Shown here: piece after piece, positions 37,108 through 46,843 of the stretch
Layout: each line of letters starts with the position of its first letter
How positions within the stretch are numbered: position 1 is the stretch's first letter
DNA from: Ignavibacteriales bacterium
GTDB lineage: Bacteria > Bacteroidota > Ignavibacteria > Ignavibacteriales > Ignavibacteriaceae
Assembly: GCA_020061465.1 (NCBI GenBank)
Contig: JAGUYG010000026.1
Coordinates: 1-59,694, forward strand
Direction of reading: 5' to 3'
DNA length: 59,694 bases
The notes under the pieces: generated by a model
What the model was told of the DNA's origin: nothing
Seen by the model: only the letters and a program-made list of their open reading frames with translations
The model's database searches: none
Translations under genes and position numbers: made by a program

Positions 37108-38006
37108 TGGATTTAGTTAAACAATATATTATTCAAAGTATTAGTGTAGCAGCGAATAATCTTCGTTTAAATACTCAAAAGATTGAAGTGGTGGCGCTAT
37201 TAAGAGAAGCGATTAACTCTTCACCCAATTTGGAAAACGATATTCAAAGAATGAAAAAAATTACCGAGTTTTCCAAGTTTGCAATCCGATTGAATGAAAT
37301 TTATAATTATCTTACCAATAGCCAGGTAGATATATTTAAACTCTCTGATAAACTTAAAGAACACAGCCAACTACTGATAAAAGATTTAAGCAACATGCTG
37401 GATGTGCTAAGCCCCGCTTCCTTCAAACAGGCGGTTGAAAAAATAAGAGAACACAATTTACCGATCGACAAAACTGCTGCATCACGGTCTGTACCGAAAA
37501 CAGAGCAAGAAAAGGGAATAAGTGTCGATTTATCCAAACGCAAAAGCGATGCCGATGTATTCGAAAAATCCGAAAGCGATATAATAAAGGAAAAATTAAT
37601 TCTGGAGGAAGATAAAGTTGACGAAGATTTATTTTTCCAGAATTATGAAGAAGCAATTTTAAAACCCATTAAACCGCTCGATTCATTTTTAAAGCAGTTA
37701 GGCAAAGCTGAATTTAACGTTGATGAACTGTTGGAATTCGCCATGACGATGAAAGAAAACGGCGAAGCCTCAGCAAAAATTGGCTTTGATATCATAGCTA
37801 ATATGCATCGCATAATTGCAAAAGCTCTCTTATTAATAAATACCAGAGATTTGATGCCCGGAAGAGAAGTTATCGAAGCCATCAGAGCTTGTTTGATTGT
37901 TATCGTTGCAGTGGTTCGGGGAAAGGAAGTAGATATTACAAACTATCTTAACAGGGCGGAAGAATTCGGAAAAAAAATACAACCTCTTAAAGTAAAGGAA
38001 TTTTAA
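37107..38006 (+). CDS. Unknown helical protein between alr and manC
   Basis: 299 residues without signal peptide or Cys motif. The N-terminal part (1-115) is helical. A polar linker follows (about 120-195, rich in Lys, Glu, Ser), then a compact C-terminal helical domain (about 200-290) with LEFAMTMKENGEASAKIGFDIIANMHRIIAKALLLIN and VIEAIRACLIVIVAVVRGKEVDITNYL. The start overlaps the alr stop (TAATG), and manC follows after 3 bases. I do not recognise it. Cytoplasmic, possibly a scaffold for cell-envelope precursor synthesis judging only from neighbours. Confidence 0.82.
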   Translation: MDLVKQYIIQSISVAANNLRLNTQKIEVVALLREAINSSPNLENDIQRMKKITEFSKFAIRLNEIYNYLTNSQVDIFKLSDKLKEHSQLLIKDLSNMLDVLSPASFKQAVEKIREHNLPIDKTAASRSVPKTEQEKGISVDLSKRKSDADVFEKSESDIIKEKLILEEDKVDEDLFFQNYEEAILKPIKPLDSFLKQLGKAEFNVDELLEFAMTMKENGEASAKIGFDIIANMHRIIAKALLLINTRDLMPGREVIEAIRACLIVIVAVVRGKEVDITNYLNRAEEFGKKIQPLKVKEF

Positions 38007-38009
38007 GCT

Positions 38010-39077
38010 ATGGATTTATATGCTGTAATTATGGCAGGCGGTGTCGGTTCACGATTTTGGCCAAGAAGCAAAAAAAGCACTCCTAAACAACTATTAAAAA
38101 TTTTCGGCAGCAGTACGATGATTCAGGAAACGGCGGATAGACTAAACGGCATAGTGGATACAAATAACATTTACGTTATAACTAATAGAATTCAAAAACC
38201 GGAAATTGTTAAGCAGCTTCCTCAAATCCCCCGGGAAAACATAATAGAAGAACCGTTCGGCAGAAACACGGCGCCATGTATTGGATTGGCTTCAATAATA
38301 ATTAGCCAAAAGTCGAAGGATGCCGTTTTAATTACCTTACCTGCCGACCACATAATAAAAGATATAGAAGAATTTCAAGGCACACTTAGGAATGCGGCAA
38401 ATTTTGCTTATGAATCCGGCGGTTTAGTAACAATAGGAATAACCCCAACACGTCCCGAAACCGGTTACGGATATATCCAAATTGATGAGCGGCTGGTAAC
38501 CGATAACATTTACAAAGTTTATACCTTTGCCGAAAAACCTAATTACGCAACTGCGGTAAGATTTCTTGAAAGCGGCGATTTTCTTTGGAACAGCGGTATG
38601 TTTATCTGGCGTGCCGATTCAATCCTCGATCAAATTAAAATATTTTTACCTGACTTATATGAAGGACTTGAAGAGATAAGAAACGATTTGGGTACCGATT
38701 CCTTTGAAACAACACTGACAAATGTTTATGGCAAAGTCCGCAGCATTTCTATCGATTATGGAATCATGGAAAAATCCAAGAAGGTTTACCTTACTAAAGG
38801 AAAGTTTTCATGGAGCGACGTGGGAAGCTGGGAGGAGGTCTATCAGCTTTCTGATAAAAACGAAAACGGAAATGTAATTGAAGGTGAAGTATTTACAGAG
38901 ATGACAGTTGATTCATATATTTACTCACCGGATAAATTTACTGCAGTAATCGGCGCTGAAAATCTAATTGTAATTAATACCGAGAAAGCTTTGTTAATTT
39001 GCAGAAGAGATAAAGCTCAGGAAGTTAGGAAAGTGGTAGATTATCTTAAAATTCACAAACTGACAGACTACTTATAA
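38010..39077 (+). CDS. manC: Mannose-1-phosphate guanylyltransferase
   Basis: 355 residues, single-domain type without the fused isomerase cupin. The nucleotide-binding signature is MAGGVGSRFWPRSKKSTPKQLLKI; the sugar site includes EPFGRNTAPCIGLA, LPADHIIKD, GYGYIQ, FAEKPNYATAVRFLESGDFLWNSGMFIWR and KGKFSWSDVGSWEEVY. It makes GDP-mannose from mannose-1-P and GTP for polysaccharide and glycan synthesis. AGGA lies upstream of the ATG. Confidence 0.93.
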   Translation: MDLYAVIMAGGVGSRFWPRSKKSTPKQLLKIFGSSTMIQETADRLNGIVDTNNIYVITNRIQKPEIVKQLPQIPRENIIEEPFGRNTAPCIGLASIIISQKSKDAVLITLPADHIIKDIEEFQGTLRNAANFAYESGGLVTIGITPTRPETGYGYIQIDERLVTDNIYKVYTFAEKPNYATAVRFLESGDFLWNSGMFIWRADSILDQIKIFLPDLYEGLEEIRNDLGTDSFETTLTNVYGKVRSISIDYGIMEKSKKVYLTKGKFSWSDVGSWEEVYQLSDKNENGNVIEGEVFTEMTVDSYIYSPDKFTAVIGAENLIVINTEKALLICRRDKAQEVRKVVDYLKIHKLTDYL

Positions 39078-39082
39078 TCGGC

Positions 39083-39727
39083 ATGAAAAATCTTATAACA
39101 GAGCGGGAAGTATTGAACCTTCACAAACAAGGAAACACCATTGTAACCGTAGGAATCAACGATATTATTACTCCAGCCGCTCAGGATAAAATTAAACAGT
39201 ACAGGATTAAAATTGTTCGCAAAGAGGAAGTCGATAAGATAATTACTTCCGAATCAACTGTTTCATTTAGCAGCAAATTTAGAAAAGTTGTCATTGGCTG
39301 CGACCATACCGGATTTAAAGTAAAGAACTTGCTCTCTAAGATACTTACAGAAAAAAAATACGATGTAACCGATGTAGGAACGCACGACGAAAATTCATGC
39401 GATTACCCGGACTTTGCTCTTGCAGTAGCCAAAAAAGTTAAAGATAAAAGTGCCGATTTCGGAATTTTGATTGATGCAACCGGAATACCTTCAGCCATTG
39501 CCGCCAATAAAGTTAAAGGTATAAGAGCCGCTACCTGTTATAACGAATTTTCGGCAAGAAGCGCACGCGAACATAACAATGCAAATATTTTAGTAATAGG
39601 GGCAAAAGCTTTGGGTGAAGAAACTATCTGCTCAATTCTTGAAGCATGGTTAACTACTAATTTCGGCGGTGGGCGTCATCAACGAAGATTAGACAAGATA
39701 ACTAAAATTGAAAATGATCAGAGATAA
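39083..39727 (+). CDS. RpiB/LacAB-family sugar-phosphate isomerase with EutT-like N-terminal extension
   Basis: 214 residues. Residues 68-214 are RpiB-like: GCDHTGFKVKNLLSKILTE, VGTHDENSCDYPDFALAVAKKV, GIRAATCYNEFSARSAREHNNANILVIGAKALG. The family's catalytic Cys position (GILICGTG in E. coli RpiB) reads GILIDATG here, with Asp131. The first 55 residues (LITEREVLNLHKQGNTIVTVGINDIITPAAQDKIKQYRIKI) resemble the N-terminal piece seen on EutT-type and microcompartment-linked enzymes. Substrate is uncertain; ribose-5-P isomerisation is possible but the altered residue argues for caution. It follows manC by 5 bases. Confidence 0.8.
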   Translation: MKNLITEREVLNLHKQGNTIVTVGINDIITPAAQDKIKQYRIKIVRKEEVDKIITSESTVSFSSKFRKVVIGCDHTGFKVKNLLSKILTEKKYDVTDVGTHDENSCDYPDFALAVAKKVKDKSADFGILIDATGIPSAIAANKVKGIRAATCYNEFSARSAREHNNANILVIGAKALGEETICSILEAWLTTNFGGGRHQRRLDKITKIENDQR

Positions 39728-39743
39728 AAATTAAATCCCCAAT

Positions 39744-39774
39744 TGTAAAAAGTTATTCCCAAGAGGTTTTTACA
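39744..39774. terminator. Weak hairpin after the RpiB-like gene
   Basis: TGTAAAAA (39744-39751) can pair with TTTTTACA (39767-39774) 17 bases past the stop. The stem is AT-only with no T-run after it, so terminator function is doubtful. Confidence 0.25.
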
Positions 39775-39927
39775 CTTCATTCTATCAATTGGATTATATA
39801 AATTTGTGCAGAGAAAATTTTTTTTAAGTGACATACATTCTTAAAAATAGGTTTGACCAAAAATTAGCTTTTCAACACAATTTCATTATTCGATCACATT
39901 ATGGTTTATTCTACTTGAGGGAACGCG

Positions 39928-40689
39928 TTGTTTATAGTTGATACTGCGATTGAAAAATCGATTGAACTTGAAAATGACATTCACATCTTTAAAATTTTTT
40001 CCCCGGATATTGCATCGATTATTAATCCCGGCGAGTTTTTAAATGTAAAAGTTTCGGATACATTGTATCCGCTGCTGCGAAGACCCTTCAGCATTTGCGA
40101 TGTTGAGGGTGATTATATCTTTTTAATGTTCAACATTTTCGGTGAAGGAACGCGAATTCTTGCACATAAACATCCCGGCGATATAATAAACATTTTAGGT
40201 CCATTGGGAAAAGGATTTAATTTTGGAAGTAATTTTGAAACAGCCGTTATTGTGGCAGGAGGATTGGGTGCCGCACCGTTTCCATTTCTCACAAGGAAGA
40301 TTGGAAACAAAAAAAACATTCTAACTTTAATCGGTGGTAAAACCCATCGTGAAGTGATTACTTACGGCATGAAAAACATTCATATTGCAACCGATGATGG
40401 ATCGCTTGGAACGAAGGGTACTGTGATCGACCTTTTGAATGAAAACAAAAAATTATTCACAAGCTCACGTGCTAAAATTTTTGGCTGTGGACCAACACCT
40501 ATGCTAAAAGCATTAAAAAAATTTAGTCTCGAAAATAATTTAGATTCTGAAGTGTCAACCGAATGTGCAATGGCATGCGGATTTGGTATTTGCCAGGGCT
40601 GTCCCATTGAAAGCACATCGGTTCAAGATAAATATCTACTTGTCTGCAAGGATGGACCGGTATTCAATGTTAGAGATGTTGTAATATGA
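39928..40689 (+). CDS. pyrK: Dihydroorotate dehydrogenase B electron-transfer subunit
   Basis: 253 residues. FAD-binding LLRRPFSICDVEGDYIFLMFNIFGEGTRIL, NAD-binding VIVAGGLGAAPFPFLTRKI and the C-terminal [2Fe-2S] motif CAMACGFGICQGC...LVCKDGPVF identify PyrK, which passes electrons from dihydroorotate oxidation to NAD. The start is TTG at 39928, supported by GAGGG six bases upstream and by the absence of an in-frame ATG near the N-terminus. pyrD follows with an ATGA overlap. Confidence 0.94.
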   Translation: MFIVDTAIEKSIELENDIHIFKIFSPDIASIINPGEFLNVKVSDTLYPLLRRPFSICDVEGDYIFLMFNIFGEGTRILAHKHPGDIINILGPLGKGFNFGSNFETAVIVAGGLGAAPFPFLTRKIGNKKNILTLIGGKTHREVITYGMKNIHIATDDGSLGTKGTVIDLLNENKKLFTSSRAKIFGCGPTPMLKALKKFSLENNLDSEVSTECAMACGFGICQGCPIESTSVQDKYLLVCKDGPVFNVRDVVI

Positions 40690-41606
40690 ACAATGTAGAT
40701 TTATCGGTAGAAGTTGGACCACTAAAGCTGCGCAATCCTGTTCTGCTTGCCTCCGGTACGGTTGGATATGGCAATGAGATGGCTGAATTTATTGACCTAA
40801 ATAAAATTGGCGGAATAGTTACAAAATCATTAAGTTTGAAACCGAGGAAGGGGAACCCTCCGCAGCGCATTGTTGAAACTCCCGCCGGTATGTTGAATGC
40901 TATAGGCTTGGCAAATGTTGGAGTTGAAGTGTTTATTAAGGAGAAAATCCCTTTCCTAAAAAATTTTGATGTGCCATTAATCTGTAACATTGCAGCCGGC
41001 ACCTTTGAAGAATACGTTGAATGCACGAAAATATTAACAGCAGAAGAATCAATTGCTGCATTCGAAATAAACGTCTCCTGTCCCAATGTTAAAGAGGGCG
41101 GTTTACAATTCGGGAATAATATATCCGCCGTTGGAAAAATTACTGCAGCAGTTAGGGCAGTTACCGAAAAACCTTTGATAATAAAATTATCGCCCAACGT
41201 TTCGGACATATCGGAATTTGCAAAGGTTGTAAAAGAAGAAGGCGGAGATGCTGTATCTGCAATCAACACACTGGTGGGTGCTTCTTTTGATATAAACACG
41301 CGGAAACCGAAAATTAAAAATATTCATGGCGGATTATCCGGTCCGGCTATAAAACCTGTGGCTGTTGCTAAAGTATTTGAAATTAATCGAAACGTTGACA
41401 TACCTGTAATTGGAGTAGGCGGTATTATGAATTGGAAAGATGTAATAGAATTTATGATTGCCGGAGCTTCGGCGGTTCAGCTTGGTACAGTTAATTTTAT
41501 TGATCCGACTGCCGCTGAAAAAATCATTTCCGGGTTGGGAGAATATTGCACAAAAAATAATTTACAAAATATATCTGCGTTAACCGGTTCTTACGTTATT
41601 GATTAG
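40686..41606 (+). CDS. pyrD: Dihydroorotate dehydrogenase B catalytic subunit
   Basis: A 306-residue FMN enzyme of the class 1B type: NPVLLASGTVGYGNEMAEFIDL, KGNPPQRIVETPAGMLNAIGLAN, AAFEINVSCPNVKEGG with the catalytic Cys, PLIIKLSPNVSD, AINTLVGASFD, IPVIGVGGIMNWKDVIEFMIAGASAVQLGT. It oxidises dihydroorotate to orotate in pyrimidine synthesis, as a heterotetramer with PyrK encoded just upstream. Confidence 0.96.
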   Translation: MNNVDLSVEVGPLKLRNPVLLASGTVGYGNEMAEFIDLNKIGGIVTKSLSLKPRKGNPPQRIVETPAGMLNAIGLANVGVEVFIKEKIPFLKNFDVPLICNIAAGTFEEYVECTKILTAEESIAAFEINVSCPNVKEGGLQFGNNISAVGKITAAVRAVTEKPLIIKLSPNVSDISEFAKVVKEEGGDAVSAINTLVGASFDINTRKPKIKNIHGGLSGPAIKPVAVAKVFEINRNVDIPVIGVGGIMNWKDVIEFMIAGASAVQLGTVNFIDPTAAEKIISGLGEYCTKNNLQNISALTGSYVID

Positions 41607-41611
41607 ATAAT

Positions 41612-42877
41612 ATGAATCTAGAAAAATCGCTTGCCAAATTATTTTCTCTGCATTCTTTCGGGATTAAGCTGGGGTTAGATAATATTAAGAAATTCCTGAA
41701 CCTGTTAGGAAATCCGCAAGAACAGTTAAAAACTTTTCACATCGCAGGTTCAAACGGAAAGGGAAGTACCGCAGCATTTTTAGCAAGCATATTACAGGAG
41801 TTTGGATATAAAGTAGGTTTGTATACTTCACCTCATTTTGTCCGGTTCAATGAAAGAATTAAAATTAGCGGAGTAGAAATTCCCGATGAGGATATCGCTT
41901 CATTCATCGAGAAGCATGAAAAATTTATCGAGGAAAACGGATTGACATTTTTCGAAGCGACTACTGCTATGGCTTTCGATTATTTCGCAAAGAACAAAGT
42001 AGACTATGCGGTAATCGAAACCGGATTAGGCGGTCGTCTCGATGCAACTAATGTATTAAATCCCTTAGCCGTTATCATAACCTCGATTAGCTACGAACAT
42101 ACTGACATATTGGGCGAAAAGCTTGAGCAGATTGCAGCTGAGAAAGCAGGAATAATAAGAAACAGAACAAAAGTTTTTATAGGTAAATTGCCCGAGGAAG
42201 CTCAGTCAATCATCTCTGAGAGGTGTAAAGAAACTAACAGCGAATTATTCAACATTGAAGACTATACTGTAGAAAAACGTAACTCGCTTGAGCTTTACAC
42301 TGAAGAAATTGAACTTGACGACTGGACAATGCCGCTTAGAGGCGGTTATCAAAAATATAACGCTGCATTAGCAGGCTTGGTAACAGCTAAAACACTTGAT
42401 GTAAGGAGGTTTAATATTATAAGTGCAGGGATTAAAAGTGTTATCAAGAATACAGGATTTCAGGGAAGGTATGAATTTTATCATAGCAAACCCGATATAA
42501 TTTTTGATTCAGCTCATAATTCCGAAGGAGTTCAAAATTTTTTGTATGAATTTCAAAAAGATTCTGATAAGTATTCTAAAAAAGTTTTACTCTTCGGTGT
42601 AATGCGCGATAAAGCCGTGGAGAGCATGTTAAAAATGTTATCGAAGGCTTTTGACGAAATCCGTATTACACAAATTGAATATGTTAGAGTACGAAGCATT
42701 GAAGAATTACAGGAAGTTGCCGATAAATTATCAATTAAAGTTATTAAAGAAACTAAACCGGCTGAGTTTGTTCGATTATTTAAGGAACACGAAACTGACG
42801 GATGCCTTGTAGTCTTAGGCAGCATCTATTTAGTAGGCGCTGTAAAAACCGAACTGAGGGAGTACAAAAACGCTTGA
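41612..42877 (+). CDS. folC: Folylpolyglutamate/dihydrofolate synthase
   Basis: 421 residues. The ATP loop is AGSNGKGSTAAFLASIL; also SPHFVRFNERIKISG, ETGLGGRLDATNVL, SYEHTDILGEKLEQIAAEKAGIIR and FDSAHNSEGVQNF. It adds glutamate to folates and, in many bacteria, makes dihydrofolate. Its TGA overlaps the -35 box of the rho promoter candidate. Confidence 0.95.
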   Translation: MNLEKSLAKLFSLHSFGIKLGLDNIKKFLNLLGNPQEQLKTFHIAGSNGKGSTAAFLASILQEFGYKVGLYTSPHFVRFNERIKISGVEIPDEDIASFIEKHEKFIEENGLTFFEATTAMAFDYFAKNKVDYAVIETGLGGRLDATNVLNPLAVIITSISYEHTDILGEKLEQIAAEKAGIIRNRTKVFIGKLPEEAQSIISERCKETNSELFNIEDYTVEKRNSLELYTEEIELDDWTMPLRGGYQKYNAALAGLVTAKTLDVRRFNIISAGIKSVIKNTGFQGRYEFYHSKPDIIFDSAHNSEGVQNFLYEFQKDSDKYSKKVLLFGVMRDKAVESMLKMLSKAFDEIRITQIEYVRVRSIEELQEVADKLSIKVIKETKPAEFVRLFKEHETDGCLVVLGSIYLVGAVKTELREYKNA

Positions 42878-42902
42878 CATTCTTTTTGATAAGCACTATG
42901 TT
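42874..42902 (+). promoter_or_regulatory. sigma70-like promoter candidate for rho
   Basis: TTGACA (42874-42879) overlaps the folC stop; a 17-base spacer leads to TATGTT (42897-42902). The start point would leave a leader of roughly 135 bases before rho, containing a small hairpin (GAACA...TGTTC). Long leaders are known for autoregulated rho genes. Confidence 0.5.
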
Positions 42903-43045
42903 TCGAACAGCCTCTTGTTCCTATCATTAAGTAATTTAATTTTATAGAAAACATAAACCCCGTAATCATATCCGGATTATTACCGTTGAAATTATCATTT
43001 AATCAATTATTCAATTATTGTTAACTAACAAATTAGGGTTGTATC

Positions 43046-44299
43046 ATGCCAATGGATATCTCAGAACTCAAATCAAAAAAAATTGTTGAGCTTAATCAAA
43101 TAGCAAAAGATTTGAATATTGCAGACTACAGCGATTTGAGGAAGCAAGAATTAATATTCAAGATTCTGGAAGCTCAAACTGCCAAAGATGGATTAACTTT
43201 TTCAAAAGGTGTACTTGAAGTACTGCCTGACGGTTACGGATTCCTCCGTTCTTCAGATTATAATTATCTCCCTTCGCCGGATGATATTTATGTCTCTCCT
43301 TCGCAGATAAAAAAGTTTAGCTTAAGAACGGGCGATTTTGTGAGCGGGCAGGTAAGACCGCCGAAAGAAGGCGAAAGATTTTTTGCACTTCTTCGGGTTG
43401 AAGCCGTTAATGGATTAGACCCTGAAGGTATACGAGAAAGAACTTTGTTCGATAATCTAACCCCGGTCTATCCTACAAAAAGAATGGTGATCGAAACTGT
43501 TCCAGGTGAGTATTCTATGAGGATTATGGACCTGCTGTCACCAATTGGAAAAGGACAGAGAGGATTAATTGTGTCTCCGCCAAAAAGCGGTAAGACCATT
43601 TTGCTTCAGAAAATTGCCAACTCAATTACCCGTAATCATCCGGATGTTAAATTAATTATTCTGTTGATTGATGAACGCCCTGAAGAAGTAACGGATATGG
43701 AGCGCTCTGTTAAAGGTGAGGTGATTAGCTCTACATTCGATGAGCCTGCAGAACGGCATGTTCAGGTTGCCGATATGGTAATCGAAAAAGCTAAACGGCT
43801 TGTTGAAGCGAAAGATGATGTTGTAATTTTATTAGACAGCATTACAAGATTAGCGCGTGCTCATAACATAGTTGTTCCGCACAGCGGTCGTATTCTTTCC
43901 GGTGGTGTTGATTCGAATGCATTACATAAGCCAAAACGATTCTTCGGTGCAGCTCGTAACACTGAAGACGGCGGCAGTCTTACGATTATTGCAACGGCTC
44001 TTATTGATACCGGCAGCAGAATGGACGACGTTATTTTTGAAGAGTTCAAAGGTACGGGCAATATGGAGCTTGTGCTTAACCGCGACCTGAGCGATAGAAG
44101 AATTTTCCCAGCTATCGATGTTAACCGCTCCGGTACCAGAAGAGAAGATTTATTAATGAAAGAAGATGAAATTGCAAAGGTATGGATACTGCGAAAAATA
44201 CTAAGCGATTTTTCACCCGTCGAAGCGATGGAATTTCTGCTGGATAAAATGAGAGGAACAAAAAACAATAAAGATTTTCTTCACAACATGAATAACTAA
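43046..44299 (+). CDS. rho: Transcription termination factor Rho
   Basis: A 417-residue hexameric RNA helicase. The N-terminal Rho-N region ([21 protein letters not shown]) precedes the RNA-binding cold-shock-like domain ([43 protein letters not shown]). Walker A is PPKSGKT at 178-184; also [44 protein letters not shown] and [31 protein letters not shown]. The bicyclomycin-site and R-loop residues look intact. An M23 peptidase gene starts 8 bases after its stop. Confidence 0.98.
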   Translation: MPMDISELKSKKIVELNQIAKDLNIADYSDLRKQELIFKILEAQTAKDGLTFSKGVLEVLPDGYGFLRSSDYNYLPSPDDIYVSPSQIKKFSLRTGDFVSGQVRPPKEGERFFALLRVEAVNGLDPEGIRERTLFDNLTPVYPTKRMVIETVPGEYSMRIMDLLSPIGKGQRGLIVSPPKSGKTILLQKIANSITRNHPDVKLIILLIDERPEEVTDMERSVKGEVISSTFDEPAERHVQVADMVIEKAKRLVEAKDDVVILLDSITRLARAHNIVVPHSGRILSGGVDSNALHKPKRFFGAARNTEDGGSLTIIATALIDTGSRMDDVIFEEFKGTGNMELVLNRDLSDRRIFPAIDVNRSGTRREDLLMKEDEIAKVWILRKILSDFSPVEAMEFLLDKMRGTKNNKDFLHNMNN

Positions 44300-44307
44300 T
44301 CAAAAAG

Positions 44308-46641
44308 ATGACATTAGGGAGAACCGCATACTTCAACCAAATCTTAGTTTTACTTTTACTTTTGTCGGTTAACAGCAGCGCACAAAGAGATACTGTAACC
44401 TATCAGTGGCCCTACAGTCCGATGACAACTCAACCAACCATCGGAGGCACCTTTGGGGAGTATCGCAGTACAAGCGCCGCAGGGCATTATCACAACGGCA
44501 CTGATATGTCGGGTCCTGCCGGTAAACCTGTTCTAGCTGTTCTGTCCGGAGTTGTGGCAGTTGCCTATGATGACGGAAGCACCGGATATGATTCCTACGT
44601 TAGAGTTACTTCCACAATAAATGGTCAAACAAAAAACATGACGTACTACCACACCCGACCCACTGTTTCTGTCGGGCAGTCGGTTAGTGTGGGACAGCAA
44701 ATTTCAACCGTTGCTATTGACCATGTTCACCTTATTGAATATAGAAGCGGCACTTCTTCTTTAACAGGTAATCAGATTAATTCGCTTCGACCAGAAGGGG
44801 GCGTTTCAATTTATAACGATCCCTGGAAGCCACACATCCGCTTCGTTCGATTTCATTTAGATAACAGCGATAGGCAGCTTCCGGCAAATAGTCTTGGCAG
44901 TAAGGTAGATATAATTACACATGTTGAAGAGGTGAATGGAACATCTTCTGCCGCTTTGAATAACGGTACTTATAAAATCGGTTATAAGATTTTATCTGCC
45001 GACACACAAACCGTAATCTATAGTCCACCCGATAATGGTTTAAGATATGAGTATTACAACATACCTGATAACAGTTATGTGAATGTTAATTACTATCAAC
45101 CTGAATCCAGTACCAGCAGACATGTTTATATAGTTACAAACGGTACCGGTGCTTCAAATGTTGCTTCAACAAGAGTGGTGCAAAATAATTATTGGGATGT
45201 TGATAGCTTTCCGTATGGAGATTATGTGGTAATGGTATTTACCGAAGACACCCGCGGGAATGCCGATACAGTTTATGTTCCGGTTACTACAACCGAGATA
45301 GATTTAATTCCTCCTGAAACTCCTGAATTGAAATATATAGTTCAATCAGCAGTTGATTCTTTCTCCATTGCCTGGAACACACCTCAAGACGACGATCTAA
45401 ACGGTTACAGATTATATTACAGTCTTACAGGAAGCAGTTATCAGCTTAGAGATAATGAGAATGTTTTGACTTCCATTTTCGACTATTATAATTATTATTA
45501 CACAAACACTGCTGCACTCTATTTAAAATTAACTGCGGTTGATAATGCGCCTGTTCCGAATGAAAGCGATCAATCCGATGTTTACGGGATACGGATGCTG
45601 AACGACGGAAAGAAAATATTAATCGTTGATGGTTTTAATCGTTACGGCGGGAGCGGAAGCTGGAAGCTGCCCTACCACGATTTTGTGCGATATCATGGCG
45701 AAGCTTTCAACTTAAGTTTTGAATCTTGCTCGAACGAATCGATTATTTCCGGTGAGATAAAATTGAACGATTATGAAATGGTTATCTGGATATTGGGTGA
45801 TGAATCAACCGCCGATAAAACTTTCGACGGTACTGAAAGAGTTAAGGCAGCCGAATTTCTGGAAGGGGGCGGAAAACTTTTTGTTAGCGGTTCTGAAATT
45901 GCGTGGGATTTAGAAGGTGCTTCATCCGCAACAGCGCAGCAAACACAATTTTTGAGAGATTATCTTAAAGCGAAATTTGTTCAGGATAATGCAAACATTT
46001 ATGGTGTTTACGGAGAAGACGGAACCGCATTTGAAGGTTTAGGATTCGGTTACGGTGTAGTAAGTCAAGGTTCACCTTATCCTGAAGATTATCCCGATGT
46101 GATTGATACCGCAGGTGGGAGTATTCCTGTACTAAAATATAATCGTATTGTTACTGCCGGTATTGCCTACACAGGTACTTTTGGTAATTCAGATAAAACA
46201 AGTCAATTGGTTTACTTTGGATTTCCATTCGAAACGATTTGGCCCAAGAATGCAAGAATAAATGTAATGACCTCGATACTAAATTATTTCAATATGTTAG
46301 AACCTGTAAGTGTTGAGTTTGAAGATACACAAGTTGATAAATTCCATCTTTCACAAAATTACCCCAATCCGTTTAATCCAAGCACAATTATAAATTACCA
46401 AATTCCATTTGTAGAGACGAGGTCGGAAAGATCCTTCGGACATGCCTCGTTTCAGCAGCACGTAACACTCAAAGTATACGATTTATTAGGCAGAGAAGTA
46501 GAAAGACTCGTTGATGAAGTAAAAGAACCGGGCAGCTACAAAGTTGAGTGGAAGCCGGGCTCCTTATCAAGCGGAATATATTTCTATCATTTACGTGCAG
46601 GAGAATTTCAACAGACTAAAAAGATGCAATTTATCAAGTAA
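44308..46641 (+). CDS. T9SS-exported M23-type peptidase, multidomain
   Basis: 777 residues. The signal peptide (ILVLLLLLSVNSSAQ) precedes an M23/LytM-like domain at about 45-150 with zinc ligands H62 and D66 (HNGTD) and H139/H141 (HVHLIE). The last motif is HVHLIE rather than HLHxE, so activity is likely but not certain. An Fn3-like domain (about 335-430, DSFSIAWNTPQDDDLNGYRLYYS), a flavodoxin/GATase-like region (about 435-650, KKILIVDGFNRYGGSG...EFLEGGGKLFVSGSEIAWD) and a T9SS sorting domain follow. The sorting domain carries an in-frame extra segment VETRSERSFGHASFQQ. Peptidoglycan or protein cleavage outside the cell is the probable role. Confidence 0.87.
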   Translation: MTLGRTAYFNQILVLLLLLSVNSSAQRDTVTYQWPYSPMTTQPTIGGTFGEYRSTSAAGHYHNGTDMSGPAGKPVLAVLSGVVAVAYDDGSTGYDSYVRVTSTINGQTKNMTYYHTRPTVSVGQSVSVGQQISTVAIDHVHLIEYRSGTSSLTGNQINSLRPEGGVSIYNDPWKPHIRFVRFHLDNSDRQLPANSLGSKVDIITHVEEVNGTSSAALNNGTYKIGYKILSADTQTVIYSPPDNGLRYEYYNIPDNSYVNVNYYQPESSTSRHVYIVTNGTGASNVASTRVVQNNYWDVDSFPYGDYVVMVFTEDTRGNADTVYVPVTTTEIDLIPPETPELKYIVQSAVDSFSIAWNTPQDDDLNGYRLYYSLTGSSYQLRDNENVLTSIFDYYNYYYTNTAALYLKLTAVDNAPVPNESDQSDVYGIRMLNDGKKILIVDGFNRYGGSGSWKLPYHDFVRYHGEAFNLSFESCSNESIISGEIKLNDYEMVIWILGDESTADKTFDGTERVKAAEFLEGGGKLFVSGSEIAWDLEGASSATAQQTQFLRDYLKAKFVQDNANIYGVYGEDGTAFEGLGFGYGVVSQGSPYPEDYPDVIDTAGGSIPVLKYNRIVTAGIAYTGTFGNSDKTSQLVYFGFPFETIWPKNARINVMTSILNYFNMLEPVSVEFEDTQVDKFHLSQNYPNPFNPSTIINYQIPFVETRSERSFGHASFQQHVTLKVYDLLGREVERLVDEVKEPGSYKVEWKPGSLSSGIYFYHLRAGEFQQTKKMQFIK
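46414..46453. repeat. In-frame palindromic insert in T9SS domain, copy 1
   Basis: GAGACGAGG (46414-46422) pairs with CCTCGTTTC (46445-46453, one G:T), and the interior is itself nearly palindromic (TCGGAAAGATCCTTCGGA). It adds about 14 residues between the IPF strand and VTLKVYD relative to other sorting domains in the window. An identical element is at 48080-48119. Confidence 0.75.
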
Positions 46642-46651
46642 TGACATTCGT

Positions 46652-46704
46652 AAACCTCCGAGTTTTGTAGCATCTCTACTGCAGTGAGGAAACCTCGGAG
46701 GTTT
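46652..46704. repeat. AACCTC-type palindrome after the first M23 gene
   Basis: AAACCTCCGAG (46652-46662) and CTCGGAGGTTT (46694-46704) form an 11-bp stem 10 bases after the stop codon. It belongs to the same family as the palindromes at 11.5 and 13.4 kb and may help end or stabilise the transcript. Confidence 0.65.
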
Positions 46705-46843
46705 TAAAAGTAAAAACATAGAGCAACAAAGGTCGTAATAGTAAATAATATCTGCTTTGTTTCGAATGGTTAGAATTGAATGAATTACCTAATCTAAATT
46801 GTTCGGCATGCTTTTTAACTATAAACTAATTGGGCGGGTATTT

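Noticed and set aside
40670-41299. Minus-strand frame of 209 codons opposite pyrD
   Set aside because: Antisense shadow; pyrD on the plus strand has all family motifs.
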